64,000 nucleotides of DNA from Lentilactobacillus buchneri. GTDB lineage: Bacteria; Bacillota; Bacilli; Lactobacillales; Lactobacillaceae. Under the pieces are notes generated by a model, which worked only from the letters and a program-made list of their open reading frames with translations, was not told the origin of the DNA and did no database searches. The number at the start of each line of letters is the position of its first letter. The first letter of the stretch is position 1. Positions 55,191 to 63,574 of this stretch are shown piece by piece. The stretch lies in assembly GCF_018314255.1 (NCBI RefSeq), contig NZ_CP073066.1:2294001-2358000 (forward strand), in the 5' to 3' direction. The position numbers and the translations under genes were made by a program.

Positions 55191-56051
55191 ATGAATAATA
55201 TTATTGCGCAAGTTGTAACCGGTAAGGTCATCGATGAAAATGACAAGGACTATTACGTTCAGATTGAAGGAGAAACATTTCTCCTTGATAAGACTGAGCT
55301 CAAGAAACCCTTGCGAATCGGTGCGTCTTTCACTGGTTTTACGTATGAAAATGAACAGCATAAAATGCAAATAACCAGAAACATTCCGGATATCCGTCGT
55401 GATCATTACGGTTTTGCGACCGTTGTGAAGGAAAAATTTGGTTTAGGGGTCTTTGTCGACATTGGCCTGCCCAATAAAGACGTCGTTGTCTCAATTGATG
55501 AACTGCCGACAGTCCGGTCATTGTGGCCGCAAGACGGTGATCAACTGCTGATTGATTTGACGGTGGATAACAAGAACCGAATTTGGGGTCACTTAGCTGA
55601 CGAAGAAATCTTTGCGGCAATTGCCAAGCCGGCCAAGGATGATCTGCAGAACAAAAATCTTAAGGCTCGGGCATACCGCCTGAAGATTTCCGGGACGCGC
55701 TTGTTGACCGAGGATTACAATTTGGCTTTTCTGCATCCTGACGAACGACTCATGGAACCACGTTTGGGACAGGAAGTTGAAGCCAGAGTGATTGGCATGC
55801 TCCGGGATGGCAGTGTCAATATTTCCACCAAGCCACGGGCTTACCAAGAAATTGGTGAAGACGCTCAGATGATTTTGGCGGCCATTGAACATACCGACGA
55901 CAAACAACTGGCGTTCAGTGATAAAAGTACGCCGGATTCCATCAAAGATTACTTTGGTATCAGTAAAGGCGCATTCAAACGGGCGTTGGGACATCTGCTG
56001 AAGGAAAACCTGATCGAACAAGCTGATGGCCACATTTCCTTGAAAAAGTAG
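55191..56051 (+). CDS. cvfB: CvfB family S1 RNA-binding protein
   Basis: A 286-residue protein of the CvfB (conserved virulence factor B)/YitL family, with three S1-like RNA-binding repeats and a C-terminal winged helix. Visible elements are the second S1 region GFATVVKEKFGLGVFVDIGL (about 74-93), the third S1 region LGQEVEARVIGMLRDGSVNIS, and the C-terminal helix pair GISKGAFKRALGHLLKENLIE. In staphylococci CvfB affects RNA turnover and virulence; in lactobacilli its job is unproven. A TAAAAT box (55154-55159) upstream is a likely -10. It starts the xerD-scpAB cluster. Confidence 0.9.
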   Translation: MNNIIAQVVTGKVIDENDKDYYVQIEGETFLLDKTELKKPLRIGASFTGFTYENEQHKMQITRNIPDIRRDHYGFATVVKEKFGLGVFVDIGLPNKDVVVSIDELPTVRSLWPQDGDQLLIDLTVDNKNRIWGHLADEEIFAAIAKPAKDDLQNKNLKARAYRLKISGTRLLTEDYNLAFLHPDERLMEPRLGQEVEARVIGMLRDGSVNISTKPRAYQEIGEDAQMILAAIEHTDDKQLAFSDKSTPDSIKDYFGISKGAFKRALGHLLKENLIEQADGHISLKK

Positions 56052-56057
56052 GCTTTT

Positions 56058-56948
56058 ATGATGCACGAACAAATTGAGGACTATCTTCATTATTTACGGG
56101 TCGAACGCGGCCTTTCAGATAATACAATTAAAAGTTATCGGCAGGATCTGCAGGAGGCCGGTGCTTTTTTTGACAAACACGCCAAATCAATTGCTGACAT
56201 TGACCAGTTTGTCATCTTGGATTATTTAGAAACCCTTCAACGGCAGCATAAAGCCCGGAACACGGTTATCAGGGTGGTCTCGACATTACGGCGGTTCTTC
56301 CAGTACTTGGTTCAATTCCACGTGATTGTTGACGATCCGATGCTCAAGGTTGATTCGCCTAAAAAGGCCCAGACACTGCCGGACGTTTTGACTGTGGCCC
56401 AAGTTAATCAGTTACTATCGATGCCGGATACTCATAAAAAATTAGGTCTGCGCGACCGCGCGATCTTAGAGACGCTGTATGCCACCGGCCTGCGGGTCAG
56501 TGAACTGGTTAACTTGAAGTTGGGTGATTTGCATTTGCCGATGAACTTGCTGCAGACAATTGGGAAGGGCGACAAAGAGCGGATCATCCCCATCAGCGAC
56601 GTGGCGATCGACTGGTTGAATCAATACATTCAATCGACGCGTGTCCAACTACTTTCGGGAAGGCCCAACTCAGAGTTCCTATTTTTAAATGCCCACGGTC
56701 ACCAACTGACCCGCCAGGCAATCTGGCAGATGATTAAAAAATATGTCAACCAGGCCGGCATCAAACGCCATGTCACACCACATACACTGCGGCATTCATT
56801 TGCGACCCACCTGCTTGAAAACGGGGCCGACTTAAGAATCGTTCAGGAACTGTTGGGGCATTCCGATATTTCGACGACTCAAATCTACACCCACGTTTCT
56901 CATAAGCATTTAACGGAAGTTTATAATAAATATCATCCGCGAGCATAA
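56058..56948 (+). CDS. xerD: Tyrosine recombinase XerD
   Basis: A site-specific tyrosine recombinase that resolves chromosome dimers at dif with XerC. The 296-residue protein has an N-terminal SAM-like core-binding domain and the catalytic domain with Arg (ATGLRVSELVNL, about 149), HxLRHSFATHLLENGAD (about 243), LGHSDISTTQIYTH (nucleophile Tyr about 279). All catalytic residues are in place. The position next to ribT-scpA supports XerD over a phage integrase. The ribosome binding site is weak; ATG 56061 is equally possible. Confidence 0.95.
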   Translation: MMHEQIEDYLHYLRVERGLSDNTIKSYRQDLQEAGAFFDKHAKSIADIDQFVILDYLETLQRQHKARNTVIRVVSTLRRFFQYLVQFHVIVDDPMLKVDSPKKAQTLPDVLTVAQVNQLLSMPDTHKKLGLRDRAILETLYATGLRVSELVNLKLGDLHLPMNLLQTIGKGDKERIIPISDVAIDWLNQYIQSTRVQLLSGRPNSEFLFLNAHGHQLTRQAIWQMIKKYVNQAGIKRHVTPHTLRHSFATHLLENGADLRIVQELLGHSDISTTQIYTHVSHKHLTEVYNKYHPRA

Positions 56949-56965
56949 CGAAAGAGGTTGAATAC

Positions 56966-57328
56966 ATGTTATATCAATACCGAAAAGATTATGAAAAGAT
57001 CACCATGGGCCTCTTTTCGTTGGTTTCCGAACTGCAGAACATGGATCTGGTTGCCCAAGAAATGAGCTGGTACGCCGCCAAAGACGACCGACTGATTTAT
57101 TTATGGCGGGACCCATCCAATAATTGGTCGGGCTTAGTCGGAATTGAACTTCAAGGAAACCAGCTGTTGGTTCATCAATTGGTGTTAACCCCGCAAAGCG
57201 TCAGTCAGGGGAACTATAACCGGATTTTTGACGACCTCCAGGATTTATATCCAAAATATCAAATTGTGGTCGGCTTTGAAAATCGAGCCGCCTGGGAAAA
57301 ATGGGAGAATACGATTAATCATGCCTGA
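56966..57328 (+). CDS. ribT: RibT family GNAT-like protein
   Basis: A 120-residue protein of the RibT family, found with xerD and scpAB in lactobacilli and named from a gene in the Bacillus riboflavin operon. It resembles a small acetyltransferase (GNAT-like): LYQYRKDYEKITMGLFSLVS at the start, LIYLWRDPSNNWSGLVGIEL in the middle and a C-terminal YQIVVGFENRAAWEKW. No enzyme activity is established. AAAGAGG precedes its start. It overlaps scpA by eight bases. Confidence 0.82.
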   Translation: MLYQYRKDYEKITMGLFSLVSELQNMDLVAQEMSWYAAKDDRLIYLWRDPSNNWSGLVGIELQGNQLLVHQLVLTPQSVSQGNYNRIFDDLQDLYPKYQIVVGFENRAAWEKWENTINHA

Positions 57329-58070
57329 AGTCAAGCAGCCAGAATTACATTTGAATGATTTTGACGGGCCACTGGAAGTCCTCCTTCATTTGATTCAGGA
57401 ATCCAAGATGGATATTTATGATATTCAGATTTCAAAGATTACCGAGCAATACATGCAGTATATCTATGATGCCCAGCAATTGAATTTGGAAATTGTTGGC
57501 GAATACTTTGTGATGGCTGCCAAGCTGATGGTCATCAAATCAAAGATGCTGCTGCCGACGATTACTGACGATCAACCGGATGAACAGCAGGCCGATCCCC
57601 GTGAGGAATTAGTGTCCCAGTTGTTGAATTATAAGCGGTACAAACTGGTGGCGGCCAGCATGAAAAAGCGGGAAATGAAACGGCGGGAGAGTTTTACCCG
57701 CTCCGAGTTGAGCGTCCCGCCGACCAAAGCGGAATTGATTCAGCCATCTCCGTTCAACAGCGGCGACATCATGGCCAGCTACGTGGATGCCTTGAAACAC
57801 TTCAAGTATAATCAACCCATGTCGACGGTGATTCATGAGTGGTCCTTTACGATCGAAGGCCAGAGTCAACGGGTGCGCGAGCTGTTAAACCAAACTGATA
57901 ACCGGATTTCCTTTGATAAATTGGTTGCCAATTCAACTCAAACAGAAGAGGTCGTCACTGATTTTCTGGCGATTTTGGAAATGGCCAAGTATAACGAAGT
58001 CCAGCTCAATCAACCAACCGTACAATCGACCATTGAAATTCGAAAGGGGCCTGGATACCTTGATCAGTAA
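57321..58070 (+). CDS. scpA: Segregation and condensation protein ScpA
   Basis: ScpA is the kleisin subunit that bridges SMC heads in the chromosome condensation complex. The 249-residue protein starts LHLNDFDGPLEVLLHLIQESKMDIYDI, which is the family signature, and has a central linker and a C-terminal winged helix (about 170-245, FLAILEMAKYNEVQL). The ATG at 57321 is taken; the frame continues upstream inside ribT. The 3' end overlaps scpB by 11 bases. Confidence 0.96.
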   Translation: MPEVKQPELHLNDFDGPLEVLLHLIQESKMDIYDIQISKITEQYMQYIYDAQQLNLEIVGEYFVMAAKLMVIKSKMLLPTITDDQPDEQQADPREELVSQLLNYKRYKLVAASMKKREMKRRESFTRSELSVPPTKAELIQPSPFNSGDIMASYVDALKHFKYNQPMSTVIHEWSFTIEGQSQRVRELLNQTDNRISFDKLVANSTQTEEVVTDFLAILEMAKYNEVQLNQPTVQSTIEIRKGPGYLDQ

Positions 58071-58641
58071 TCTGGCAAAAATTGAAGCACTGCTTTACGC
58101 CTCGGGGGACCAAGGCATCACGTTGCGGCAAATGTCCCAGCGGACCGCGTTAACGGTGGCCGCCTGCCGGCAGCTGCTGGAAAAAATTGTCCAAAAATAT
58201 AGCCAAGATCAAGACAGCGGCTTGAAGGTGTTCGTCAGCGACAATGTGTATCGGCTGGGAACCAAGGAAGAATTGTCAGAACTAGTGGGCGATTATGTCA
58301 ACGATGCCAAACCGCGGGTTCTGTCGGAAGCGGCATTGGAAACCATTTCAATTATTATGTATAACCAACCGATTACCAGAATTGAAATTGATCAGATCAG
58401 AGGGGTCAATAGCTCGGCGATTCTCCACCGGCTGGTCAATCAAGATTTGATTGAAGTGACTGGGGTCAAAGAAGAGGTCGGCAACCCCAAACAATACGGG
58501 ATCACTAATTTTGGCCTGGATTATTTTGGGTTGAAGTCGTTGAAAGATTTGCCGCCATTGCCAAAGGATGAAGTCTTGGATGATGATACCAGTGATTCAC
58601 TATTAACCCGTTTTAACAAAGAGATTGATAAAGAAAATTAG
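58060..58641 (+). CDS. scpB: Segregation and condensation protein ScpB
   Basis: ScpB, partner of ScpA and SMC. About 193 residues with two winged-helix domains; the family motifs are LAKIEALLYASGDQGI near the start, VLSEAALETISIIMYNQPITRIEI (about 88) and RGVNSSAILHRLVNQDLI. The likely start is TTG 58060 after AAAGGGG: the frame continues further upstream in scpA without resemblance to ScpB. It overlaps scpA by 11 bases and precedes rluB. Confidence 0.93.
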   Translation: MISNLAKIEALLYASGDQGITLRQMSQRTALTVAACRQLLEKIVQKYSQDQDSGLKVFVSDNVYRLGTKEELSELVGDYVNDAKPRVLSEAALETISIIMYNQPITRIEIDQIRGVNSSAILHRLVNQDLIEVTGVKEEVGNPKQYGITNFGLDYFGLKSLKDLPPLPKDEVLDDDTSDSLLTRFNKEIDKEN

Positions 58642-58652
58642 GAGGTGGATGT

Positions 58653-59381
58653 ATGAACGAAGAACGTTTACAAAAAGTGATTGCACACGCGGGAGTTGCG
58701 TCCCGACGGAAGGCTGAAGAGTTGATTGCCAAAGGACACGTTAAGGTCAATGGCGAGGTGGTTAAAGAACTAGGAACCAAAGTCACCCCAAACGATGAGG
58801 TGAAAGTCGATGAAGTGCCGATTTCAAAAGAAGCCCCAGTCTATTACCTGCTTTACAAGCCCAGAGGGGTCATCACCGCGGTAACCGATGACAAGCATCG
58901 AAAGACCGTGGTTGATATTTTAGAAGAGGTTCCCGAACGAATTTATCCGGTCGGCCGCTTGGACTATGACACGTCTGGCCTGTTATTATTGACCAACGAT
59001 GGCGACCTGGACAACAAATTAACCCACCCAAAGTACGAGGTTGAAAAAACCTATGTCGCCAAGGTCAAGGGAATTGTGACCAATGACGACCTCAAACACT
59101 TGCGGACGGGTGTGGTAATCGAGCATCGAAAAACGGCCAAGGCCAAGACCAAGCTGATTCGCACCAACAAGGACTCGTCGATTGTCCAATTGACGATTCA
59201 TGAGGGTCGGAATCACCAAGTCAAAAACATGTTTGAAAAAATTGGTCACCCAGTTGAAAAATTAAGCCGGGAAACCTATGGCTTTTTGACATTGAAAGGC
59301 TTGCAGCCGGGGGATTATCGGCCGTTGAAACCACATGAAGTCGAAGAATTAAAGGAATTGACGGGCAAGACAAATCGTTGA
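58653..59381 (+). CDS. rluB: 23S rRNA pseudouridine synthase RluB-type
   Basis: A pseudouridine synthase of the RsuA/RluB/RluE group, 242 residues. It has an N-terminal S4 RNA-binding domain (RLQKVIAHAGVASRRKAEELI) and the catalytic domain with PVGRLDYDTSGLLLLTNDG (about 97-115), where the Asp is catalytic, and the HEGRNHQVKNMF motif (about 182). It follows scpB by 11 bases, as in other Firmicutes. The 23S U2605 target is inferred from family members. Confidence 0.92.
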   Translation: MNEERLQKVIAHAGVASRRKAEELIAKGHVKVNGEVVKELGTKVTPNDEVKVDEVPISKEAPVYYLLYKPRGVITAVTDDKHRKTVVDILEEVPERIYPVGRLDYDTSGLLLLTNDGDLDNKLTHPKYEVEKTYVAKVKGIVTNDDLKHLRTGVVIEHRKTAKAKTKLIRTNKDSSIVQLTIHEGRNHQVKNMFEKIGHPVEKLSRETYGFLTLKGLQPGDYRPLKPHEVEELKELTGKTNR

Positions 59382-59424
59382 CATTTGCCTTGGTTCTGCT
59401 ATATTTGAATTAAATAAATTGGTT

Positions 59425-59541
59425 TATCTTCAGGGCAGGGTGTGATTCCCGACCGGCGGTGATAGTCCGCGACTCACGAGTGATCGTGCTGAGCTGGTGA
59501 AATTCCAGTGCCGACAGTAAAGTCTGGTATGTAGAAGATTA
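59425..59541 (+). promoter_or_regulatory. FMN riboswitch (RFN element)
   Basis: The conserved RFN segments are all present: ATCTTCAGGGCAGGGTG (59427-59443), the CCGACCGGCGGT region (59449-59460), the AGTCCGCGA segment (59465-59473), CAGTGCCGACAG and the closing TCTGGTATGTAGAAGAT (59523-59539). It precedes ribU and a terminator, so FMN binding should switch the transcript off. Confidence 0.97.
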
Positions 59542-59558
59542 AATTTTACATTTTTTGT

Positions 59559-59596
59559 AATGCCCTGACAAATTCTTTTTGTCAGGGCATTATTTT
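59559..59596 (+). terminator. Expression-platform terminator of the FMN riboswitch
   Basis: AATGCCCTGACA (59559-59570) pairs perfectly with TGTCAGGGCATT (59580-59591), followed by ATTTTG. Confidence 0.9.
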
Positions 59597-59628
59597 GAAG
59601 ATTGACCATTGGAGGAGAGGTTTTTTCA

Positions 59629-60213
59629 ATGGAAAATAGTGGTAAGCATACGCAGTTTGCAACAACGCGTTTGGTTGAGATGTCCGTGTTTGCGGGACTC
59701 TCATATGTTTTGATGTTTTTGTCAGTGCCGATTATTCCAATCGTGCCTTACATGCGGTTGGATTTGGCAGACATGCCGATTTTACTGGGAACCGTCTTGT
59801 TTGGACCGGTTGGCGGCATGACGATTGCTGGTTTGAAGGCCTTGCTTTACTGGGTAACGACTGGTGCCGACGTGATTAACTTCATTGGTGTCGGTTCATC
59901 CCTGGTTTCATCTTTGGTGCTCATTTGGGCATACTACCTGGCTGACCGGCTTTTCTCATTTACCAAGGGGTGGAAGAAAGCAGGGCTGGTAATTTTGACC
60001 ATGGCCATTGCCTTGACAATTATCATGTCATTGACCAACTGGCTGGGAGTTATTCCCCTATACATGAACCTGATTGGCATGAAATTAGGCTTTCCACTGG
60101 CAACCGTCATTTTGTCCGGTGTTGTACCATTTAACTTCATCAAAGGAATTGTCGTCGGTGGTGTGTTCTACCTAATCAAGAACAGTTTCCTGCCACGCTT
60201 AAAACTTCGCTAA
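59629..60213 (+). CDS. ribU: Riboflavin ECF transporter S component RibU
   Basis: RibU binds riboflavin and joins the shared ECF module (EcfA1A2T) for uptake. The 194-residue protein has six predicted membrane segments, with the family patterns RLVEMSVFAGLSYVLMFLSVP, MRLDLADMPILLGTVLFGP and GMTIAGLKALLYWVTTGAD. The ATG at 59629 follows GGAGGAGAGG; the in-frame upstream ATG is not favoured. FMN riboswitch control fits a riboflavin-acquiring lactobacillus. The ECF energising genes are not here. Confidence 0.95.
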   Translation: MENSGKHTQFATTRLVEMSVFAGLSYVLMFLSVPIIPIVPYMRLDLADMPILLGTVLFGPVGGMTIAGLKALLYWVTTGADVINFIGVGSSLVSSLVLIWAYYLADRLFSFTKGWKKAGLVILTMAIALTIIMSLTNWLGVIPLYMNLIGMKLGFPLATVILSGVVPFNFIKGIVVGGVFYLIKNSFLPRLKLR

Positions 60214-60249
60214 ATGTGGATAGAACCATTCAAAATTTGTTTGATATAG

Positions 60250-60255
60250 TATAAT
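60250..60255 (+). promoter_or_regulatory. Possible -10 upstream of the YpbB-like gene
   Basis: A perfect TATAAT at 60250-60255 without a clear -35. It lies before the hairpin at 60278-60312, so a transcript starting here would run through that hairpin. Confidence 0.45.
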
Positions 60256-60277
60256 TGAATAGTGAGTAATCTTAGAG

Positions 60278-60312
60278 GCTGGGACAAACTTGCGGGTTTG
60301 GACTGGCTTTTT
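60278..60312 (+). terminator. Hairpin with T-run after ribU
   Basis: GCTGGGACAAAC (60278-60289) pairs with GTTTGGACTGGC (60296-60307) with a two-base internal mismatch, followed by TTTTT. It ends ribU transcripts or acts as an attenuator for the next gene. Confidence 0.7.
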
Positions 60313-60328
60313 GTTTCGGAGGTAGTTC

Positions 60329-61387
60329 ATGGACTTAGGCATTCTCATGTTAATTTTTGGTAGTGATCGGCAATTTCGGCGGGTGAAGGCGATTAAAAAC
60401 ACCTTACGGGGGCGCCGCACTGTTTCCAATTTATACTGGGCACTGGAATATGGGATGCTTGATTTTATCGACGTTCTCCACGGTGCCGACTTCGGTGAAG
60501 ACCAGCCAGTCTTGGCCCAGTTGTCTGCCAACGGGTTGGCTCAAGCCGATGATGACTTCAGAATCCAATTGACTGCAAAGGGGGTCGAACAGCAGCAAGC
60601 TTATTTGAATCAGCTGCTGCCTCTCGAATCCCTGGCAGTTTCGTCGCGCTATGATGTGGCCAAATTCATGCGGCGGTTCAGTTTTGCCACCCAAATTGTT
60701 TCAGAATTCAGCTATGGTAACAATCAATACTATCCCCAGTCAATTAATTATTTTGAAGATCAGCTGTTAAAACGCTGGTTTATTGATCATAAGCAGGACC
60801 ATCTACCGGAACATTTCCGCCAATTGTTAAACAGCTTTTTGAGTGACCTCCACCAGGATGAACTGGCTGATCTCTTCGTTCAAAGCCTGGTTGGACATGA
60901 CTTCTCAGGATTGACAGCTGAGCAGGTGGCAGTCAAACGCCACGTGCCGACCACAATTATCGAATTGCAGTGGCTGCAGTTGTATGGGATGCTCCTGGAA
61001 AAAGTCATGCGCGCAGGAAAGACGAGTTTATTTGCACCATTGACTGCCGGATTGGCCAAACCAATTATCTCCAACAGTGCTCAAACCACCTTTAAGATGT
61101 TTGTCCGGCAAGCGGATCGAAATCCCCACGCCATCGCAACTCAACGTCACATCAAGCTGACAACGGTTTATGAACATCTCTTGGAGGCAGCTATCCTGAC
61201 CCCGGTGGCGAAGTTTCCATATAGGACCCTGATTTCAGAAGATTTGATGAATCAACTAGTAGCTCATCAGCCAGCAAACGTGGGCGAGTGGTCTTTCCAA
61301 GATGCCAGTCAGGTGGTTAATCAATTGGCATTTTTCCAATTTCGACTTTTTCAGATATACAGGAGTAAAACGACAGATGGTCATTGA
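60329..61387 (+). CDS. YpbB-like helix-turn-helix domain protein
   Basis: A 352-residue protein matching the length and place of B. subtilis YpbB, directly upstream of a RecQ-type helicase. It is mostly helical. A C-terminal segment (DRNPHAIATQRHIKLTTVYEHLLEAAIL, about 265-292) looks like the helix-turn-helix domain found at the C-terminus of RecQ proteins, here split off from the helicase. The function is not known; the pairing suggests it works with the helicase. GGAGG precedes the ATG. It overlaps recQ by 11 bases. Confidence 0.82.
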   Translation: MDLGILMLIFGSDRQFRRVKAIKNTLRGRRTVSNLYWALEYGMLDFIDVLHGADFGEDQPVLAQLSANGLAQADDDFRIQLTAKGVEQQQAYLNQLLPLESLAVSSRYDVAKFMRRFSFATQIVSEFSYGNNQYYPQSINYFEDQLLKRWFIDHKQDHLPEHFRQLLNSFLSDLHQDELADLFVQSLVGHDFSGLTAEQVAVKRHVPTTIIELQWLQLYGMLLEKVMRAGKTSLFAPLTAGLAKPIISNSAQTTFKMFVRQADRNPHAIATQRHIKLTTVYEHLLEAAILTPVAKFPYRTLISEDLMNQLVAHQPANVGEWSFQDASQVVNQLAFFQFRLFQIYRSKTTDGH

Positions 61388-62834
61388 TCTCAAACGTGAA
61401 TTAAAAAAATATTTTGGCTTTGACACCTTCCGGCCGGGCCAAGAAAAAATCTTACAGAATCTGTTGGCCCATCAGGATACCTTGGCGATTCTGCCGACAG
61501 GCGGCGGCAAAACTTTACTTTATCAGATGTATGGGGCAATCACCCATCAACGGGTCATGATTGTGTCACCGCTGATTTCTCTGATGCAGGATCAGGTCAG
61601 TCGACTGCAATTTCTGGGATCCAAACGGGTGGTTGCGTTGACTTCCGCGTTAGATTTTCAAGAGAAAATGGCGATTTTAAATCATTTGAATCGTTACCAG
61701 TTTATTTATGTTTCTCCGGAAATGCTGGCAAATGACCAGGTTCAACAGCGGTTGAGGCGGCTGAGCATCGGCCTGTTTGTCGTCGATGAAGCCCACTGCA
61801 TTTCTGAATGGGGGCCCGATTTTCGCCCGGATTACCTCAAATTAGGGACGGTGCGGGAGATGCTGGGGCGGCCACTGACGTTAATGATGACAGCCACTGC
61901 TACCCAACCGGTTCGGCGAGATATTATTCGGCATATGAATTTTCGATTCGAGGACGTTCACCAAATTGTCTTGCCTGTCAATCGAGCCAACATATTTTTA
62001 AGTGCGAAAATTTTTGCCAATCAACATGATAAAGACGCTGCTCTGATTGAACTGGTCAAGCAGCTCAATGGACCTGGAATCATTTATTTTTCCAGTAAGA
62101 GTAAAGCCGAGCAGGCTGCCAACACGTTGACGAATGAAACCAATCGCCGGGTGATGGCTTATCATGGGGGGATGGACAGTCAGCCGCGGTTTCACATTCA
62201 ACAGCAGTTTTTGGCAGGGAATTTGGACATTGTCTGTGCCACCAGTGCCTTTGGAATGGGCATTGACAAGGATAACATCCGCTTTGTCATTCATTACCAC
62301 CTGCCGGCGAACATTCAAAGCTACGTTCAAGAAATTGGTCGCTGCGGGAGAGATCAACAACCGGGGTTGGCAATTTTGATGTATGAACCCAATGACCGCA
62401 GCCTACAAATGGGTCTGATCGACCATACGATCCCGGATGAAAGCCTATTGCGTTATTTGTATCAGCATCCTAAGGCATTAGCCACCGATGATCAGTTTCG
62501 GGTGGTCAAGTATTATCATGACAGCGGCGACTCGTTTGAGCAGGCCAAATCGATCTTTGATCATGCTCGTACTCGGCGGGTGAAGGAACTGGGGGCGATG
62601 GTCCAATACGTCTACACGGAAAAATGTCGGCGTGATGAGTTGCTGAAGTATTTTGATGAAACAGTCCCGGATGGCGAGCGGAACCCGGCATTTTGCTGCG
62701 ATCACGATGTCGATTTTTGGAATCGCTGGCAGGATTTTAACCGGCAATATTTGATTCAACCGGAAAAATCCGGCCAAAACGAAACCAAAGGCTGGCAGCA
62801 AGTCATTGACCAGCTGTTTTTATCAAAAAATTAA
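61377..62834 (+). CDS. recQ: RecQ-family ATP-dependent DNA helicase
   Basis: A 485-residue superfamily 2 helicase with the RecQ motifs: GFDTFRPGQEKIL, Walker A LPTGGGKTLLYQ (about 38-49), DEAHCISEWGPDFRPDY (about 136-152), SAFGMGIDKDNIRFVIHYHLP (about 289) and QEIGRCGRDQQPG. A Cys-rich region (KCRRDELLKYF with FCCDHD, about 420-445) is the zinc-binding subdomain. It is a short form lacking a clear HRDC domain, like B. subtilis RecS. The ATG at 61377 follows AGGAG; the frame runs upstream through the YpbB-like gene. Confidence 0.92.
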   Translation: MVIDLKRELKKYFGFDTFRPGQEKILQNLLAHQDTLAILPTGGGKTLLYQMYGAITHQRVMIVSPLISLMQDQVSRLQFLGSKRVVALTSALDFQEKMAILNHLNRYQFIYVSPEMLANDQVQQRLRRLSIGLFVVDEAHCISEWGPDFRPDYLKLGTVREMLGRPLTLMMTATATQPVRRDIIRHMNFRFEDVHQIVLPVNRANIFLSAKIFANQHDKDAALIELVKQLNGPGIIYFSSKSKAEQAANTLTNETNRRVMAYHGGMDSQPRFHIQQQFLAGNLDIVCATSAFGMGIDKDNIRFVIHYHLPANIQSYVQEIGRCGRDQQPGLAILMYEPNDRSLQMGLIDHTIPDESLLRYLYQHPKALATDDQFRVVKYYHDSGDSFEQAKSIFDHARTRRVKELGAMVQYVYTEKCRRDELLKYFDETVPDGERNPAFCCDHDVDFWNRWQDFNRQYLIQPEKSGQNETKGWQQVIDQLFLSKN

Positions 62835-62854
62835 GGTAAATTTAAGTGAATTAA

Positions 62855-62863
62855 TGATAAAAT
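62855..62863 (+). promoter_or_regulatory. Extended -10 promoter for the LysM gene
   Basis: TGATAAAAT: TAAAAT (62858-62863) with extended TG, 37 bases before the LysM-protein start. Confidence 0.55.
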
Positions 62864-62899
62864 AAGTTTGTCTATATCCTGATCAAGAGGGGGGTCAAT

Positions 62900-63529
62900 A
62901 TGAATTCGAATGATGAACATAAAAAAACTGACGAAGATCAGCCCTGGAATCAAACATTTTCTGAGGATCGTGATGAAAATGGTAATCTTTCGCGAGTCAA
63001 ACTTAGAAAGCAGAGCCAAAATCACCATCTGATTACGATGGTCTTAGCGGCGTTAATCATTATCGTTGCGGTGGTTGCGCTGGTTTACGGCCTGGTTCGC
63101 CAAAGTGCGATGGGCAATGATTCAAAGAGTGCCGCGTCTTCGTCTGTCAGGGTCGTCCGACAGGATAACGCAAAAAAAAAATCTTCTTCAGCGGCCAAAG
63201 CCAAATCGAATTCAGCCAAAGCCAAGCCAGCTGTAAAGAAAGAGCAGCCAAAGTCGGCCAGTAAAGCCGCTTCAACCCAACCGAAAGCCTCGAGCTCGAC
63301 ATCGTCTGCTTCCAGTGTGCAATCTAGTAACGCCCAGTCGGCAACCAGCAGTTCAACGACTAACAAGACGACTGCTGCCAGCGGCCATCAATACGCCACT
63401 GTCAAGGCCGGCCAGGGGATGTTTCGGGTTGCTTATAATAACGGTTTGACCACTGAACAGCTGATGCGGATGAACGGGCTAAATGCCAATTCCAAGCTGT
63501 ATCCGGGGCAACGGCTTCGGGTGCGGTAG
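62900..63529 (+). CDS. LysM-domain membrane-anchored protein (YpbE-like)
   Basis: A 209-residue protein. A hydrophilic N-terminal part precedes a single membrane segment (about 48-68, LITMVLAALIIIVAVVALVYG), then a long Ser/Ala/Lys-rich linker (about 75-160) that should be extracellular, and a C-terminal LysM peptidoglycan-binding motif (about 165-209, YATVKAGQGMFRVAYNNGL, then LYPGQRLRV). The order YpbB-RecQ-LysM matches Bacillus ypbB-recS-ypbE. It may tether or sense the wall; this is inference. cmk follows after 45 bases. Confidence 0.85.
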   Translation: MNSNDEHKKTDEDQPWNQTFSEDRDENGNLSRVKLRKQSQNHHLITMVLAALIIIVAVVALVYGLVRQSAMGNDSKSAASSSVRVVRQDNAKKKSSSAAKAKSNSAKAKPAVKKEQPKSASKAASTQPKASSSTSSASSVQSSNAQSATSSSTTNKTTAASGHQYATVKAGQGMFRVAYNNGLTTEQLMRMNGLNANSKLYPGQRLRVR

Positions 63530-63574
63530 CTTTAAAGAATCACTCAAAAATAATGTCAGGTAAGGAATGTTAGA

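Noticed and set aside
57913..58059. N-terminal extension of scpB within scpA
   Set aside because: The extra residues are an out-of-frame reading of scpA with no ScpB similarity; TTG 58060 gives the normal length.
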